A DNA stretch of 64,000 nucleotides from contig OZ024794.1 of assembly GCA_964017045.1 (NCBI GenBank), positions 30,227,815 to 30,291,814 on the forward strand, given 5' to 3'. The notes below the pieces were generated by a model. That model made no database searches and was not told the origin of the DNA. It was given only the letters and a program-made list of their open reading frames with translations. Of this stretch, positions 1 through 12,097 are shown piece after piece (position 1 is the stretch's first letter; each line of letters starts with the position of its first letter). The stretch comes from Omphiscola glabra. Its lineage: Eukaryota > Mollusca > Gastropoda > Lymnaeidae. The translations under genes were made by a program, and so were the position numbers.

Positions 1-764
1 ATAGTGCAACCTTATCTGTCGTTTCAGTATGTAGTTATATCTGAGCTGTTTGTTGTAAGCAGTCTTTCTTCTCTCTCGCTGGTTTTTTTCGGCATTCGTT
101 ACATGCATTCTTTTGATGCCTTTTGTTGCACGCTGCTTGCCCAAAGCCAAGATTCAAGCTGCTGTTTAAGATAGGACAATCAACGCATTCAAATGCTCGC
201 ATACAGCATAAATGCTAGGGTCGTGAACTAATGTTTCAAAGGGCTGCTGTTGCAAAAATCCAAGGGCGCACAGATTGCTTATGGTCATTTCGATAAATAA
301 ATCGATGCTTCAAGTAATTTGTCAAACACACGAGAACGCCGTGCCCCAAAATAACGCAGTAGCAACGCACTTCTCATTCAATGAAATCATGGCACAGTTT
401 GTCTGTATGTTAGTGGCGTATTTAAGGTTTATGCCACCTGGGTTGGGCCCGATAGTTTTCACCACCCTCCCCCATTCAACGAATAAAAACTCTGCTTTTG
501 GCCGAAAATGCCGCCCCTCCGTAAAAAGAAAAAAAAAGAGCCATAAATGAGCCATCCTTTTTTTTTTCCCCTACACAACTGTGTGAGGCGCACTTCCATT
601 AAGAATAATTTCGATTTAATTTTTTTAAAAGAAAACGTCGTATAGCGCTAAAGTGTATGGTTCAGAAGGGTAGGACACTCGCGAACAAAAGCGAAGCTAA
701 TATAAGGGATTTTCATAAAATTTATTGACCGAATGGCTCGTTGCTAGCTGATTTGGTTAAGAAG
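1..764. other. AT-rich non-coding sequence, probably intron or 5' flank
   Basis: No exon, RNA gene or transposon terminus could be supported here. Short open frames on both strands at 275-555 are mirror images in low-complexity sequence and lack splice signals or codon bias. Because the first recognised exon at 2874 already has an acceptor, this stretch is probably intronic, belonging to the gene that runs through 2874-10828. Confidence 0.5.
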
Positions 765-1420
765 AGCAGCGTCATTGTAATGCCGATGTCCCGTGTTCTA
801 TGTTTACTCCAGTAAACGTTTCTTTTAAGGAATTCAGAGCAGCGTCATTGTAATGCCAATGTCCCGTGTTCTATGTTTACTCCAGTAAACGTTTCTTTTA
901 AGGAATTCAGAGCAGCGTCATTGTAATGCCGATGTCCCGTGTTCTATGTTTACTCCAGTAAACGTTTCTTTTAAGGAATTCAGAGCAGCGTCATTGTAAT
1001 GCCGATGTCCCGTGTTCTATGTTTACTCCAGTAAACGTTTCTTTTAGGGAATTCAGAGCAGCGTCATTGTAATGCCAATGTCCCGTGTTCTATGTTTACT
1101 CCAGTAAACGTTTCTTTTAAGGAATTCAGAGCAGCGTCATTGTAATGCCGATGTCCCGTGTTCTATGTTTACTCCAGTAAACGTTTCTTTTAAGGAATTC
1201 AGAGCAGCGTCATTGTAATGCCAATGTCCCGTGTTCTATGTTTACTCCAGTAAACGTTTCTTTTAAGGAATTCAGAGCAGCGTCATTGTAATGCCGATGT
1301 CCCGTGTTCTATGTTTACTCCAGTAAACGTTTCTTTTAAGGAATTCAGAGCAGCGTCATTGTAATGCCGATGTCCCGTGTTCTATGTTTACTCCAGTAAA
1401 CGTTTCTTTTAAGGAATTCA
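765..1420. repeat. 73-bp satellite-like tandem array, nine copies
   Basis: The word agcagcgtcattg recurs every 73 bp from 765 to 1349, giving nine nearly identical units that end with an EcoRI-like gaattc. Copies differ mainly at one site (gccgatg or gccaatg) and one ttaagg/ttaggg change. Each unit carries a perfect palindromic motif, GTTTACT-cc-AGTAAAC. The very low divergence points to recent amplification. Confidence 0.95.
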
Positions 1421-2873
1421 CCATGGAGATTGTTTCTTTTTTTTTTCTACTAAACACTACTTCTTTTTTTTTTTTTGCTATTTACCCGTTTACAAAATTT
1501 TTATTGTAGCGACGTTTTTTGTGATGAAATTAATCTTCTTAATGCATCTAATAGCCATACGGGAGTCGACAGTCTCAACTCCACGGGTGGGACCCGTTTC
1601 GCTGATTGTTGAACGGATAAACCTATTTGAAGTCTTTTTGCAGTACATTAAATTTCTGACACGACTTATTACGGTCTTGCAGTGTGGATTCAGTCGATGG
1701 AACCAACTGTTTTAGTTAAGTCATTCATAAAAAAAAAAAAAAAAAGAACCCGTTCTCAGCACTATGGCTCCCCTCTCCCACCCCCTCCCCCCCACCCCGG
1801 CCGCCAGATTCTTAGAACTATATTATAGAACCAGATTATATAATACTTGGACACGTGGTGCCTACGACATTTGAATAAATCGAGGCAAAAACATTGCGCA
1901 AATGACAATCTCATGTTCAATCTCATGTTCAATCTCATGTTCAATCTCATGTTCAATCTCATGTTCAATTTTTATTCCCTGATGCAACGCCTGTAGAATA
2001 CACTTTTACCTCTTTGAGTCTTCTAGAAATAGTCGACTCCAACATTCCATTAGTGCACTCCCTGCTTATCACCATGCAACTCAAAAATGAAATTTACAGT
2101 AAGTAAACATATTAATAGATTTTCCGCGTCATTTAGAAATAACATTTTCAGTTAAGCTTAAGGCAAGGGGGGCCGGGGGGGGGGGGAAACTATCGAGCCC
2201 ACCTTTGACTTTTTATATCAACCCATATCAACTTAGGGAATTTATTCATTGACTGTCTCTTCTAGCAATTAACCACCCCCCCTTTTTTCTGAATTCTACC
2301 AATCCCGGGCGTGTGATGTTAGCGTGATGCGTGGTGTCAGACAACGATCTCTTCAATGCCTTAGTACAATCATTGCTTAGGCGAACCTACTCTTAAAATG
2401 TTACGTTTGTCATGCATCTGTTGGGCTCAGAATGTTTACGTGGGATTTTTGTTTTCTTCCTGGGATGGTTTGACGAGGCGTTCGCCATAAGAGATGTCTA
2501 GAAGCAACAATGGATATGTTTATATTGACGTAGTCAATGGGTGAGTATTCAATGAACATGTTTCTTTGGGTTGGGGATGGGGCAGGGGGGGGGGGGAAAT
2601 ATCGCGTTCTTGCCGTACGTTTTTCAGTGTTATTCGATAAATCGCTAGAAATCAGACTAAAAATGGCGTTGTTGCACGCGAGGAGACGTGCTCAGTTTGA
2701 ATCAAACGACAAAGAAATAAAAATATGCTTCATATTGTTGTTAGTGTCTATCTACGTCTCGACCCTTCTACTTCTACACAAAAAAAAAAAAAAATATTTA
2801 TATCGCCCAACTTTTGTGAAAGTACAGTTTTGATCTGTTTCTATTAATTTTTTTATTTCCTAAATGAATACAG
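1421..2873. other. Intron-like sequence upstream of the first visible exon
   Basis: The stretch is AT-rich, with poly-T, poly-A, poly-C and poly-G runs (for example near 1440, 1725, 1780, 2170 and 2586). It ends in a pyrimidine-rich tract and the acceptor tacag at 2869-2873. A 12-bp repeat is listed separately. No coding exon was recognised. Confidence 0.5.
1907..1968. repeat. 12-bp minisatellite (atctcatgttca), about five copies
   Basis: The 12-bp unit atctcatgttca is repeated almost perfectly about five times. Since 12 is a multiple of 3, the minus strand reads as repeated Asn-Met-Arg-Leu, which is not a gene. Confidence 0.9.
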
Positions 2874-2982
2874 GAGAACAAGCAGTGCCGGGTCGTCCAT
2901 CTTTGACCTGAGCGCAGAATGTGAGCAGTTGGAGAGGGCCCTCAAGGAGAATGACGTTGTCACCGTCAAGAAGTTCCTGCAG
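2874..2982 (+). CDS. Ankyrin-repeat protein, internal exon (first visible)
   Basis: This internal exon is bounded by the acceptor aatacag (ending 2873) and the donor gttagt at 2983. One base completes a split codon, then 36 codons run RTSSAGSSIFDLSAECEQ followed by LERALKENDVVTVKKFLQ, leaving phase 0. The LERAL..NDVVTVKKFLQ part resembles the two helices of an ankyrin repeat. The reading frame continues exactly into the exon at 5470. No initiator Met is present, so upstream exons must lie outside the window. GC content and codon use differ clearly from the flanking AT-rich intron. The donor is followed immediately by a long poly-C run in the intron. I do not recognise the orthologue. Confidence 0.8.
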
Positions 2983-4814
2983 GTTAGTTACCCCCCCCCC
3001 CCCCCCATAAAAGATGACAGCCTCTCACATCCGCCCGCCTCACATTCCACGTTGAGTTTACGAGAGACCTCTACAACCAGTGTTGTTGTTTTTCTTATCT
3101 TTCTGTTTTTTCTTCTTTTTTCTTTCTTTTTTTCTCTTCACATTTCTATTGTGTGCATTGTACGTCTGTCTACACTAACAATTATTAATATTTAAAAAAA
3201 TTAAGCTTAAGCTGAAAAAGCACAAAAGAATATCCAACCTCTCTTGTTGTCCATGTTAATTTAACGATTTTACGGTCGTTCCCAAGTCGTGTTTATCGTA
3301 AAGTTAACCTTTGCTATTCCCCGACTGGCTTGGGTCCGTAGCTTACGTTCCCCGAGGATCGCACCACCACCATCGATCGTTGACATAAGGCTTTGTCCGA
3401 GCAGATGCTTCTCTCTCTATGATTTCTGCCGGTCCGGGTGCATTTTTCTTTCCCTACGCCTGTGCTTCTGATGAATGCTGTAAACTGTCTTGTTTGCCAA
3501 AGTTATGCTCGTGACCGTGTTCACTTTAGCTGATCAGGGATTATCCGTATTTGAGAACACTTATTAATAGTCCTTGCGGTGATGTTGGTGACCTTAAGGA
3601 ATCCTTACCTGGATGCAGTTGCAGGGGTTGGGGTACCAGGCACATAGGGGCGTCTATCCCCCATGAGTGGTGTGAGCCAAACCCCTTTCCCATTAAACCT
3701 TGGACTTGGTGTGTGTATGGGGGGGGGGGGGTTGCAATACCAGTCATTTTTTTTGGTGTTTAATTAGGGAGCTTACAGTGAATATTAATAATAAAAAAAT
3801 TTACAGTTGAAAAATTGTTCGAACTTTCCCGACTATTCAATAACAATATTGATTTTTTTTAAAACGATTTCAGTTTCGTTTACATCTTAATAATTCTTCA
3901 CATTTTTCAACAAATCAAACTATCAGATGCAGCGTTTATTCAATAAATTAATTTTAGAGGGCCTACAATTTTTATTTTAGTTTTAATTACAAAAATTCAC
4001 AGCTTTATCGTTCCATACTAAAGGTATAGGGTTCCATCCAAGCGTAGGACTGACACATAAAGTAGTCTTTTCTTTCCTAACAAAAATTCACCCCCCACCC
4101 AATACAAAATCCAATTATATAATTTAAAAAAATGTTGTGTATGCCCTACCCCTTCTTTAACCCAGAAAGGAAGCAATCCACACTTTCCCCACTAAGTAGA
4201 TTCTCTAAGCATGTACAGTCTTGGTCAACAGCCTTTATAGGGATGTAAATTTGAAATAATAGGGCGATGCGGTGATGTGTCCTGTCCATAATTTAAAAAA
4301 AAAACAAACTAAATATATGACTATGAGAAGAATTTAAAAAAAAAACTATATATTAACGCTACATATCGGGGTTTTTCGGAACCATTATTTCAGTTATCAT
4401 TGAATGTGTGTGGCTTCCATCATTAGAGGCAGGGAGAAATGTTCTTTACTGTTTCGTGTTGGTTCTGTTTGTACACCCCCACCTCCCTTGCCACTGCGTT
4501 ATCCTGGCTTTCATATGACACTTGACATGTTGGGGCATATGAAAGACGTACGCAGTGCCACCTGTATTCTGGAACTGCCCTCTATGGCAGATGTAATGAA
4601 CATTAGGTTTATTTGTCTAGGTTGTGCATGCAAATGTTGAAAAGGGATGCTATGCTTAGATGGCGAAATACACACACACACACAAACTATGTTATCATTT
4701 GCTTATCGTTAAAATCTGGTTAGACTTTGAGAAAAGAAAAAAAATAATCTAGATTTTACGGCTGTAGATTACACAAACACACACACAAAAGTATTGTATG
4801 GACCTGTTTAGCCT

Positions 4815-5148
4815 AGATGAGTCCATGAACTATTGCCTGCGGGCCAGATCCGGCCCCCGAGGGGTCCTTAACCCGGCCCATCTGGCCGCTCTACTTGTAA
4901 ACGAGTAACAGGACAAAAGCAGGTTAACTTTCCATTGAAATACTAATAAGTCTTGTGTTCAATTGCTTTGTTCTTCATATTAAATGTTCTATGATCTATT
5001 TTCCGATTTCCTAATTTTTTAAATTACACTACAAATAAGATTTGTGCAGTGGTCATAGGAATTGTTTTTTGTTTCAAACTATACTCAAAAATTGTCAGAG
5101 GGGCAGAAAACCAGCCCACATTTAAAAAAAAGTTTGAGTACCCCTTGT
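4815..5148. mobile_element. Degraded hAT-like non-autonomous element
   Basis: The interior begins with a ctgcgggccagatccggccc-type motif typical of many hAT elements. The right end reads gtttgagtacccctt, whose complement is the expected type of terminus; the left terminus is worn. Possible 8-bp target duplications are tttagcct (4807-4814) and tttaacct (5149-5156), matching at 7 of 8 positions. No transposase is encoded. The element sits inside intron 1. The exact ends are uncertain. Confidence 0.5.
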
Positions 5149-5342
5149 TTTAACCTACTGCGATAGATTTTTTTTAAAAAAAAAGCTGCATAAGAACTTA
5201 ACCCTCACCATAAGCCTAACCTTTTCCTGAAAATTATAAGTCTAACACTTTATTTTAGTAGTTTAAATTTTTTTAAATTTTTTGTTGCAAAGTTACTTTT
5301 TAACACAAACCTGTTTAAAAAAGCTAATTAACGCATATAGGA

Positions 5343-5458
5343 AATAACATTGAATCATAAAATGATTGCTTTTAATATCTGCCCCCCCCCCCCGTCCCCC
5401 CACAATAACATTGAATCATAACATGATTGCTTTAAATATCTGCGCCCCCCCCCCCGGT
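5343..5458. repeat. 61-bp direct duplication with poly-C next to the exon acceptor
   Basis: The segment beginning aataacattgaatcata occurs at 5343 and again at 5404. Both copies end in a run of 10 or more C residues. The second copy supplies most of the pyrimidine tract of the acceptor at 5469, so variation in run length could affect splicing (inference). Confidence 0.85.
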
Positions 5459-5469
5459 CACCCCTACAG

Positions 5470-5663
5470 CTGCACCACACCAGGTTCCCCCTGGACGTCC
5501 ACGCCAGTTTCCTGGATAAATCGAGCTGCGACTCCCACAGCAGGAGGCAGAGTCACGTGAGTCAGGACGTGGAGATTCTCCTGCGCAAGAGTCAGACGTT
5601 GATTGACGCCCTGGAACGTCATCGCGACAGCGAAGTGACAGATGACGCCCCCAATATATTCAG
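5470..5663 (+). CDS. Ankyrin-repeat protein, internal exon (second visible)
   Basis: The exon lies between the acceptor cctacag (ending 5469) and donor gtaata (5664). It starts in phase 0, matching the previous exon, and has 64 codons plus two bases (AG) that join the G opening the next exon to make an Arg codon. The protein begins LHHTRFPLDVHASFLDKSS and ends VTDDAPNIF-R. The first part completes the ankyrin-like unit begun in the previous exon. The middle (DVEILLRKSQTLIDALERH) looks like an amphipathic helix. The whole frame is open with balanced GC-rich codons, unlike the surrounding introns. Confidence 0.85.
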
Positions 5664-8600
5664 GTAATAGTTAACTCTACAAATAAATAAATAACAAAAC
5701 AAAAGTGCACATATCACATGGTTAGTGTCAAACCCATTAACTATATGGTTGCCATCGTTTTGGCTTTTAAAATTATCATACGAGGTCATTCAAACAGCCA
5801 CCGTATTAAAATGTTAATTTAGGGAAGTCACATATGGTACCATAACAAAGATATACAGCTCACATAGCCTTGACCTTCTGTAGAGAATGAAAAAAAAATA
5901 AGAGTGAAATTGAGATAACAGGGATTAAGCTACACTACTCCCAACCGTCGGAGTTATAACCTAGATGCAATAACTCCGCAGCTGATCGACACCCGGACAG
6001 ACTGTTTCCATTGGTCGGCAGGCGACGAGTTTAACACGTGATAAAACCTCGTTCTATGTTGCGTCGTAGTTACAGGATAGATATCATTGTATCCCTCTGT
6101 ATCTTTGATAGATTCTGTCGAAAGCCTTTATTAGTTGTGTTTTTTTTAATGTGTGCCAACCACCTAAAATATTTATTTGAGTTAAAATCAAAATTATATA
6201 TTTTTAAAGAGTTCCTCCTTCGACAAAAGCTAAACGGAAGGCTACTCTCACATCTGATGAGGGAGATCCCATGCGTACACAGTAGTTCGTTGTTATTTAT
6301 GTGACATTTTTCCAACAGCAAATTATTCCGGGACTTCCGTGTTGTCTCCAGCAAGACAAACTGAGAAGTGGATAATTATGCAGGATTGCTCTCTTAAAAA
6401 CAAGAAGATTCAAACCGGCAAGATTTCAAAATATCAGGTCATATCAGATCGTCCCTGGCCAACTCTGTGCTACCAGATTTCGCCATCTGGTGGTTAGTGA
6501 TGACTGCTGCTCGCGTGTGGGGGGCGTTTCTGGAATTTTCTTCAACAAACGCAGCCTAGAAATGGGCAGTTATGGCAAAAAAACCAACCCCCCCCCCAAA
6601 AAAAAACAACAGAAAAACAACCCAACTTTTTTGGTCCAATCCACCATTTTCTTCACAACAACTGAGTTTGACAAATAAGTGACCAGATGCGTTCACGTGC
6701 GGTCACGTGGCAGTTACAGGGCGGTGCATTGGTTTATTGGAAAGTTAATGCTGGATCATTGAAAGCTGTTTTGATTTTTGCTTCTTCTTTTTTTTTGTTG
6801 TTGTTGTCGAAAGAGTGAGCAAGAGAAACGGCTGTAACTAATTTGATTACATCGTTACTGTCATGTAAGTACACGATTTGATCACTGTAAGGAGTTTATT
6901 CGACGCGCTGACATTCACCTCATTTCAATTGTGTCAACTTTCATCAAAGTTGTGGCCAGTGTATTTGTTAGTCTCTGAACACAATGTTTTTTTAATCAGA
7001 GGGTGCAGGTTATTTTTGTGATAGCACTTTGTTGAGTTCGTTCATTTGTGATTTTTACAAATACGACGGAAGACCATGGGATTTATTAACGAATTATGGG
7101 GTTAACCCATGAGCACGTGACATGCCTTTTCCATTCGTGTTTAAATAATAAAATGTAAATTAAATGCTTTTTTAAAAAAAACTTATTTATTTTAATGCAC
7201 GCTATTTCTTTATCGTCTACCGAGTTTTGAGAGTAAAAATATTAAGTTATTATAGTAGCAATGCAAAATCTATGTAAATTCTTTGTTTATAACAAGGGGG
7301 GGGGGGTACACCGAGAAAATGAAAAAATGCCAATTTTCGATTTAGCAGTAACCATTGATATCAAATTAAAGTGTATTCAATTCTGCAGAATTATGTGTAA
7401 TTATTTTCAATTTAGGTTAAATAGTTCTTGAGTTATGAATTTTTTGTTACAAGGTGGTGTATCAGAATTCCCCCCCCCCCCTTTTTTTAAAAATATTTAA
7501 AAAATATACTTTTTCTGAATTAATTATTTTAAAACAAGGATGACCTCCCCAAGAATTGTTTAATAATGATCAGTCCTTTTAAATATGGCGGCTTCCATAG
7601 AAATAAACAAAGCAGTTTTGTGAATATTATAATTGTCTTAATATTTGTTTATAATTTGTTTGTACAATGCCTAGTGATAGCAAATATTCAAAGAAACCAA
7701 CGTGTCATGAAAATGGATGTACTAAGCCTTATATTGGTCCCAATGTGGATATTTAAATTGAAATAAAACAATCAAAACAATCTGATTTCATTGATTCAAT
7801 CGTTGAAGATGAATTACGCGTGACTAAAATAAAAAATACCCAAGTGTAGTGTTATTGAAACACCATACGCCACGCCAACTCAGAACAGGGCAGAAATTAA
7901 CTTGAAAGACATCTATGGAGTAAAGGATTCTCATATAGATAAAAGGGAAGAATAAGACTTTTAACTGTAAATGATTATAATAACAGTGAATCAGAATCGG
8001 TAGTCAGAAATGAATTTAATTAGGCCAATTTTGTGTACCTTTCCCATCCAAGTATTTTTTAGTAAATATCTAGTTAGTTCTACTCAAAATGCGACGAATC
8101 GTTGAATAGTATTATATTGAAAATTTGCCCTAAGAGCGAATATAATAGTTTAAGAGCTGTCGACAGTGGTTATGGATTAGCACTCCTTCTTTTGAATGAT
8201 GGATCAAAAAAATAGGAGGCTCCTCTAAGATTTTTTGCATCTTTCCTTTGGTCAGTTTACTTTCAATTATTTTTTTGCGATGGGTGCTAAGCCGATACAA
8301 AAAGAAATAACAAAGTCCTTAGAAGCTAAAACAACCAGAATAAGGCTTAAATTAGGGTTAGAGGAGTGAAAAGTTGAAGCTAAATCTTCGCTTATCTTTC
8401 AGGGGGCCTTAAAAATTAAAGAATTCATTTACTTTATGAACAAAGCTAATGCGTTTTCATTCACAAAATTTCGACGCTTAGTTCACATAAAAAAAGATAA
8501 CATTTTGAAATGTCAACCACTTTGTTTCAAATTTTGCATGATGCTATATTATATAATTGTCTATGTCAGGAACTTAGCATATTACAATACATTAATAAGT

Positions 8601-9648
8601 ACACATTAACAATACATCAAATTTTATTCTAAAATGTCAAAATTAGGATACTTTGGGATCCTTTGATACCAAAAGTATTCAATTTTCTTACATTTTTCTT
8701 AGTTCCCACCAGAGCTAATCCATATTTCTATATGGTTAAAAAAAAGTATAATAAATTTGAGCTTAAAACATTCTAATTGTTGTAGTCTGACATGCTAATT
8801 TTCAGCATCCCATTTTTCTTTTTTCCCAACATAAGTAAACTATTATGTTGCACTTTTTAATGGTTATTTTTGTGTTATTATGGAAGAATGACTATTCCTC
8901 TAGCTTTAGTGCACATTTGCCAGTTGTAAATTCAATAGGTTTTTTTTTGGTCAATTTTTAGTAGTCGACCTATGTTCTGTTGGTACCCCCCCCCCCCTTT
9001 TTTTTTAAAGGGGCAAATTGATTAACTTACTGGAACAAAGGCCTCGAAGTGAATGTTTGGTAACGCCTTCTGGAACAAAGGCCCCGTAGTGAATGTTTGA
9101 TTCTCAGGATTTCGTAAGCTATCGGTCTAGCCACGTACCAGGCTCCTTAATCTCCTTGCCATCGTAACAACACACAAGCAGCCTAGCGCTGCGCCATTAC
9201 TGATTTCAAGATCACCGAATCCAAGTCTATCCACAATTGCTCCTGCACAACTGTTTGAAAATAGTTCATTTGGTCGAATATTTTTTTAATAAGGAAAGTA
9301 AAATATAGAGCTACTAAATACGGGAGGGGAGGCGGCGGCACTAACCCTTTCTACAGGACTGGCTATGGGTAGTATCTTACTAGGGGAAACTTGGATAAAC
9401 TATTGGAAGGCAGACATTGGTTGTAAAAAGCAAATACTCCATAACTGTAAATAAGGCAAAGAGGAAGCTTCTGAGTTTTTACGAACTAATATGTGGGGCT
9501 CCAATGCAATGTGTTTTTTTTAGTTCATTGAAATTATTTTTTTTAAAAATAACTAATGTGTTACATAAATAATTAATATGCTTAATATTGTTTGTTTGTT
9601 AACAAGTTTAGGATATTTCCTCTTTATTTCAAAAAATATTTACGACAG
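5664..9648. other. Intron 2 of the ankyrin gene
   Basis: This intron of about 4 kb runs from gtaata at 5664 to the acceptor tacgacag ending at 9648. It is AT-rich, with poly-C/G runs near 6588, 7298, 7470 and 8987. A 44-bp imperfect duplication containing ctggaacaaaggcc is present at about 9030-9105. A decayed open-frame patch lies at 7664-8560 (separate entry). No other exon was recognised. Confidence 0.75.
7664..8560 (+). pseudogene. Possible decayed coding insert within intron 2, unidentified
   Basis: From an ATG at 7664 the frame reads MPSDSKYSKKPTCHENGC and continues with stops and frame changes. Another protein-like patch around 8280-8560 reads AMGAKPIQKEITKSLEAK in one frame. The region just before the ATG resembles an untranslated leader. 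The pattern fits an old transposon ORF or processed pseudogene, but no family is recognisable and chance open frames in AT-rich DNA remain possible. Confidence 0.22.
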
Positions 9649-10828
9649 GTCGTCTCTCCACATCGCCATCCAGTACAGCTCTCTCGACGTGCTGAAGGTC
9701 CTGCTCAAATACGGCGTTGATCCCAATGAGCCTTCCAACTACACTCTCCAGTCGAAGAGCAGACGCAACAGTCACTACACTAGCAGTGACGCGGCAAGCC
9801 CCACCATCCCGTCCATTTCTGTGCCCTGTCTCCCGCAGCAGCAGCAGCAACCGTACGGCGAGCCCCGACAACCCTCCCCAACACTCATACTCCCTTCACA
9901 AGATTCGCCTTACGACGACAGTTCCGACGCTGGACATGGATGTTCTTCACGTGCTCAAACAACACTCGGCCCGGAAGCTTCGTCATGTTCGTCTACAAAC
10001 CAAAGCCTTAAGCAGAACCACACACAACAGCCGCAATCGATGTCTTGGCTAAGGAGCCACAGAAGGAGTTCGGATTTATCGGCATGTTCTTCTAATTCTA
10101 ATGCACTCGCGCGTTCGCCCGTCTCGGGACGCAAAGGTCTCGTCGGCGCCCACCTGCCAGAGATCGTCGAGACGGCAGCGGAGAGCGGATTCAATTTCTC
10201 GGCTCACTACTCCAGGGATGAGCTCCTGAACCTTCCGTGTCTTTACCTGGCCGTTGTTGACGGAAACCCTCACGTGGTACAGCTCCTGCTGCGGTACGGT
10301 GCGCAGCCGAATGTCCAGGATACCCACGGCTGCTCGCCGCTGCACGTAGCATGCAGCCAGGAGTACTTCAACCTCGAGAACGTGCGCAGTCTCCTGAAGC
10401 ACGGCGGGCGGATACACTTGAAGAATCTCAGCAACGACACGCCGTTCTCTCTCTACCCGGACATCGTGGGCGAGCAGCGTTCGGTGGTTCGAGCGGCTCT
10501 CGCCCGTGTCACGTTCGTCCAGCCGTCGGGCAAACCCAGGTCCAGAGCATCGACCGTGACCAGCCAGAATTTTCGAGATTACCCTCTGCCCCCGACACCG
10601 ACCCACGAGCAGATGGTGTCGAGTCGATCAGGGAGCGTCAGCCGGTTTTTCAAACGTTTGAGCTCAGACCCCAGACCTCGGAGTCGACGAATAACTCGCG
10701 ACGAGAGCTCGAATTTCACTTCTGACGTCGCAAGAGAACGGACATATTCCAGCGGCTCCTGCAAAAGTCTTCGCAGCCGTCACTTCTCCTCGTGTGTCCA
10801 AGACGATATGGAAAGTGACATATCGCTG
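9649..10828 (+). CDS. Ankyrin-repeat protein, large internal exon (third visible)
   Basis: The exon runs from acceptor gacag (ending 9648) to the strong donor CTG|GTAAGT at 10829. The first G completes Arg with the AG of the previous exon, followed by 393 open codons. Codons 1-29 form an ankyrin repeat (SSLHIAIQYSSLDVLKVLLK, then YGVDPN). Codons of about 30-190 are a Ser/Pro/Gln-rich, probably disordered linker with a short Gln run. Codons 194-227 (LYLAVVDGNPHVVQLLLRYG) and 228-262 (CSPLHVACSQEYFNLENV) are two clear ankyrin repeats, and codons of about 263-290 may be a fourth, degenerate one. Codons 291-393 form an Arg/Ser-rich tail with PLPPTPT and basic RSRAST/RRITRDES motifs that could be phosphorylation or docking sites (inference). 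Ankyrin repeats usually bind protein partners. The orthologue is not recognised. Intron read-through would give a stop at 10970. Confidence 0.92.
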
Positions 10829-12097
10829 GTAAGTAGTTATTTATACATCAGTATGAATGTTTATCTCTTTTACACAACAATGAGATGGTCTGTTCTTCAC
10901 TTAATATTTGAGTTTTATATTGCTCAATTCTTAGGCAGCATTTTGTTTTGTATGTTTAATCTTATGGACTAATGACTTTATCTGGTTTCTGGACAATGTG
11001 TCTGCAGTTGCAGATTAGCTGGGTGGGGCGTTCCGTTCCTAAAGTGAAAAGGCCTTTTCTGCCAGTTGGTGTACCCACATAATTCAGGTCAGGAAACTAG
11101 CATTTTTACGTTATGCCCGAGGTTTGTCGTTCTGGGGTGTGTGTTTGTCGTGGTGCTGACTCGCGGCAATTGCGCCTTACGGCTTAATGTGTTAATGGTC
11201 ACACTGGCGCCATTCCCCGACGTTTAAAAAAAAAAAATAATGGACATCTGCACGATACCGACAACTGAATTGCTAGATGTAAAACGCCAACAAAGATATT
11301 TAAAACTTGAAAGGATTTGGTATAAATAGCAGCTAAAAGCTAAATTAATCGAATTTAATTTGAAGCTAAATATAGCAGAAGACAAGTGGACCAAAGCACT
11401 GATAGTATTATTTGCTTGTAAAACTAAAGTGTAACAAAAAAAAAACAGTTCTGATGCCTCTACCATTACAATAAGTGTGTTCTTCAACAAATGTAAAAGT
11501 GGACCGTTTAAAAGCAGTAGATATAAACTTTAAAGTAAAAATTGAGCCAAGGGCCAGTTGACTCTACCATTAGATCCAACAATTTTGGGGAAGCTTAAAC
11601 TAATTTTTGTACATTTTTTTCCAAACGTGAGTTTCTTCAAGCATGGCACAGTTATATCACGCAAAAAGCTGAGTCTGAAAAATAATATAAATAAATACAT
11701 ATATATATGTATGTTTATATATTTAATTTATATATATATATATATATATATATTTATTATAAATTAATGGATGGATGTATGGATTGATGGATGTAAATAT
11801 AGTTACAAACATCTTTAGATATAGATAGTAAGGATATTTATAGATTCAGACCTGTGTACCCTTGGGTTAGTGTCAGAGTAATTTTCAGCTCTCAAAAAAC
11901 GTAGTTTCAAGCTACAAATAGTAGTTTGGTCAATTAGCGGGAAAAGGGGGCGAGGGCTCGTTAGCAATCAAAATACAAGTTGTGTCAGGAAAGCCACGCA
12001 ACTTCTTGTGTAAGTTAACAAAAATAAATATACAGGCTATGGATGGTCCTACGATTTTTTTCTTAAGGATGAGAAAAGGTCTTAAGCAAGCACAAAA
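10829..12097. other. Probable intron 3 or 3' flank, AT-rich
   Basis: The sequence follows a consensus donor. The open frame continues only to a stop at 10970-10972 and then loses coding character. A TA microsatellite occupies about 11722-11755. No polyadenylation context or following exon could be identified. Confidence 0.5.
11700..11760. repeat. AT dinucleotide microsatellite
   Basis: An interrupted then continuous (ta)n tract is visible, with about 15 uninterrupted TA steps near 11722-11752. Confidence 0.9.

Larger units (their letters stand above)
2983..5469. other. Intron 1 of the ankyrin gene
   Basis: The intron runs from donor gttagt (2983) to acceptor cctacag (ending 5469). It contains a 17-nt poly-C run just after the donor, other C/G runs at about 3720 and 5383, CA microsatellites near 4668 and 4774, and a degraded hAT-like element (4815-5148). 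A 61-bp duplication lies directly upstream of the acceptor. No additional exon was recognised. Confidence 0.75.

Noticed and set aside
10076..10606. Minus-strand 176-codon frame inside the large ankyrin exon
   Set aside because: A shadow of the plus-strand coding exon with GC-rich third positions. No domain is recognised.
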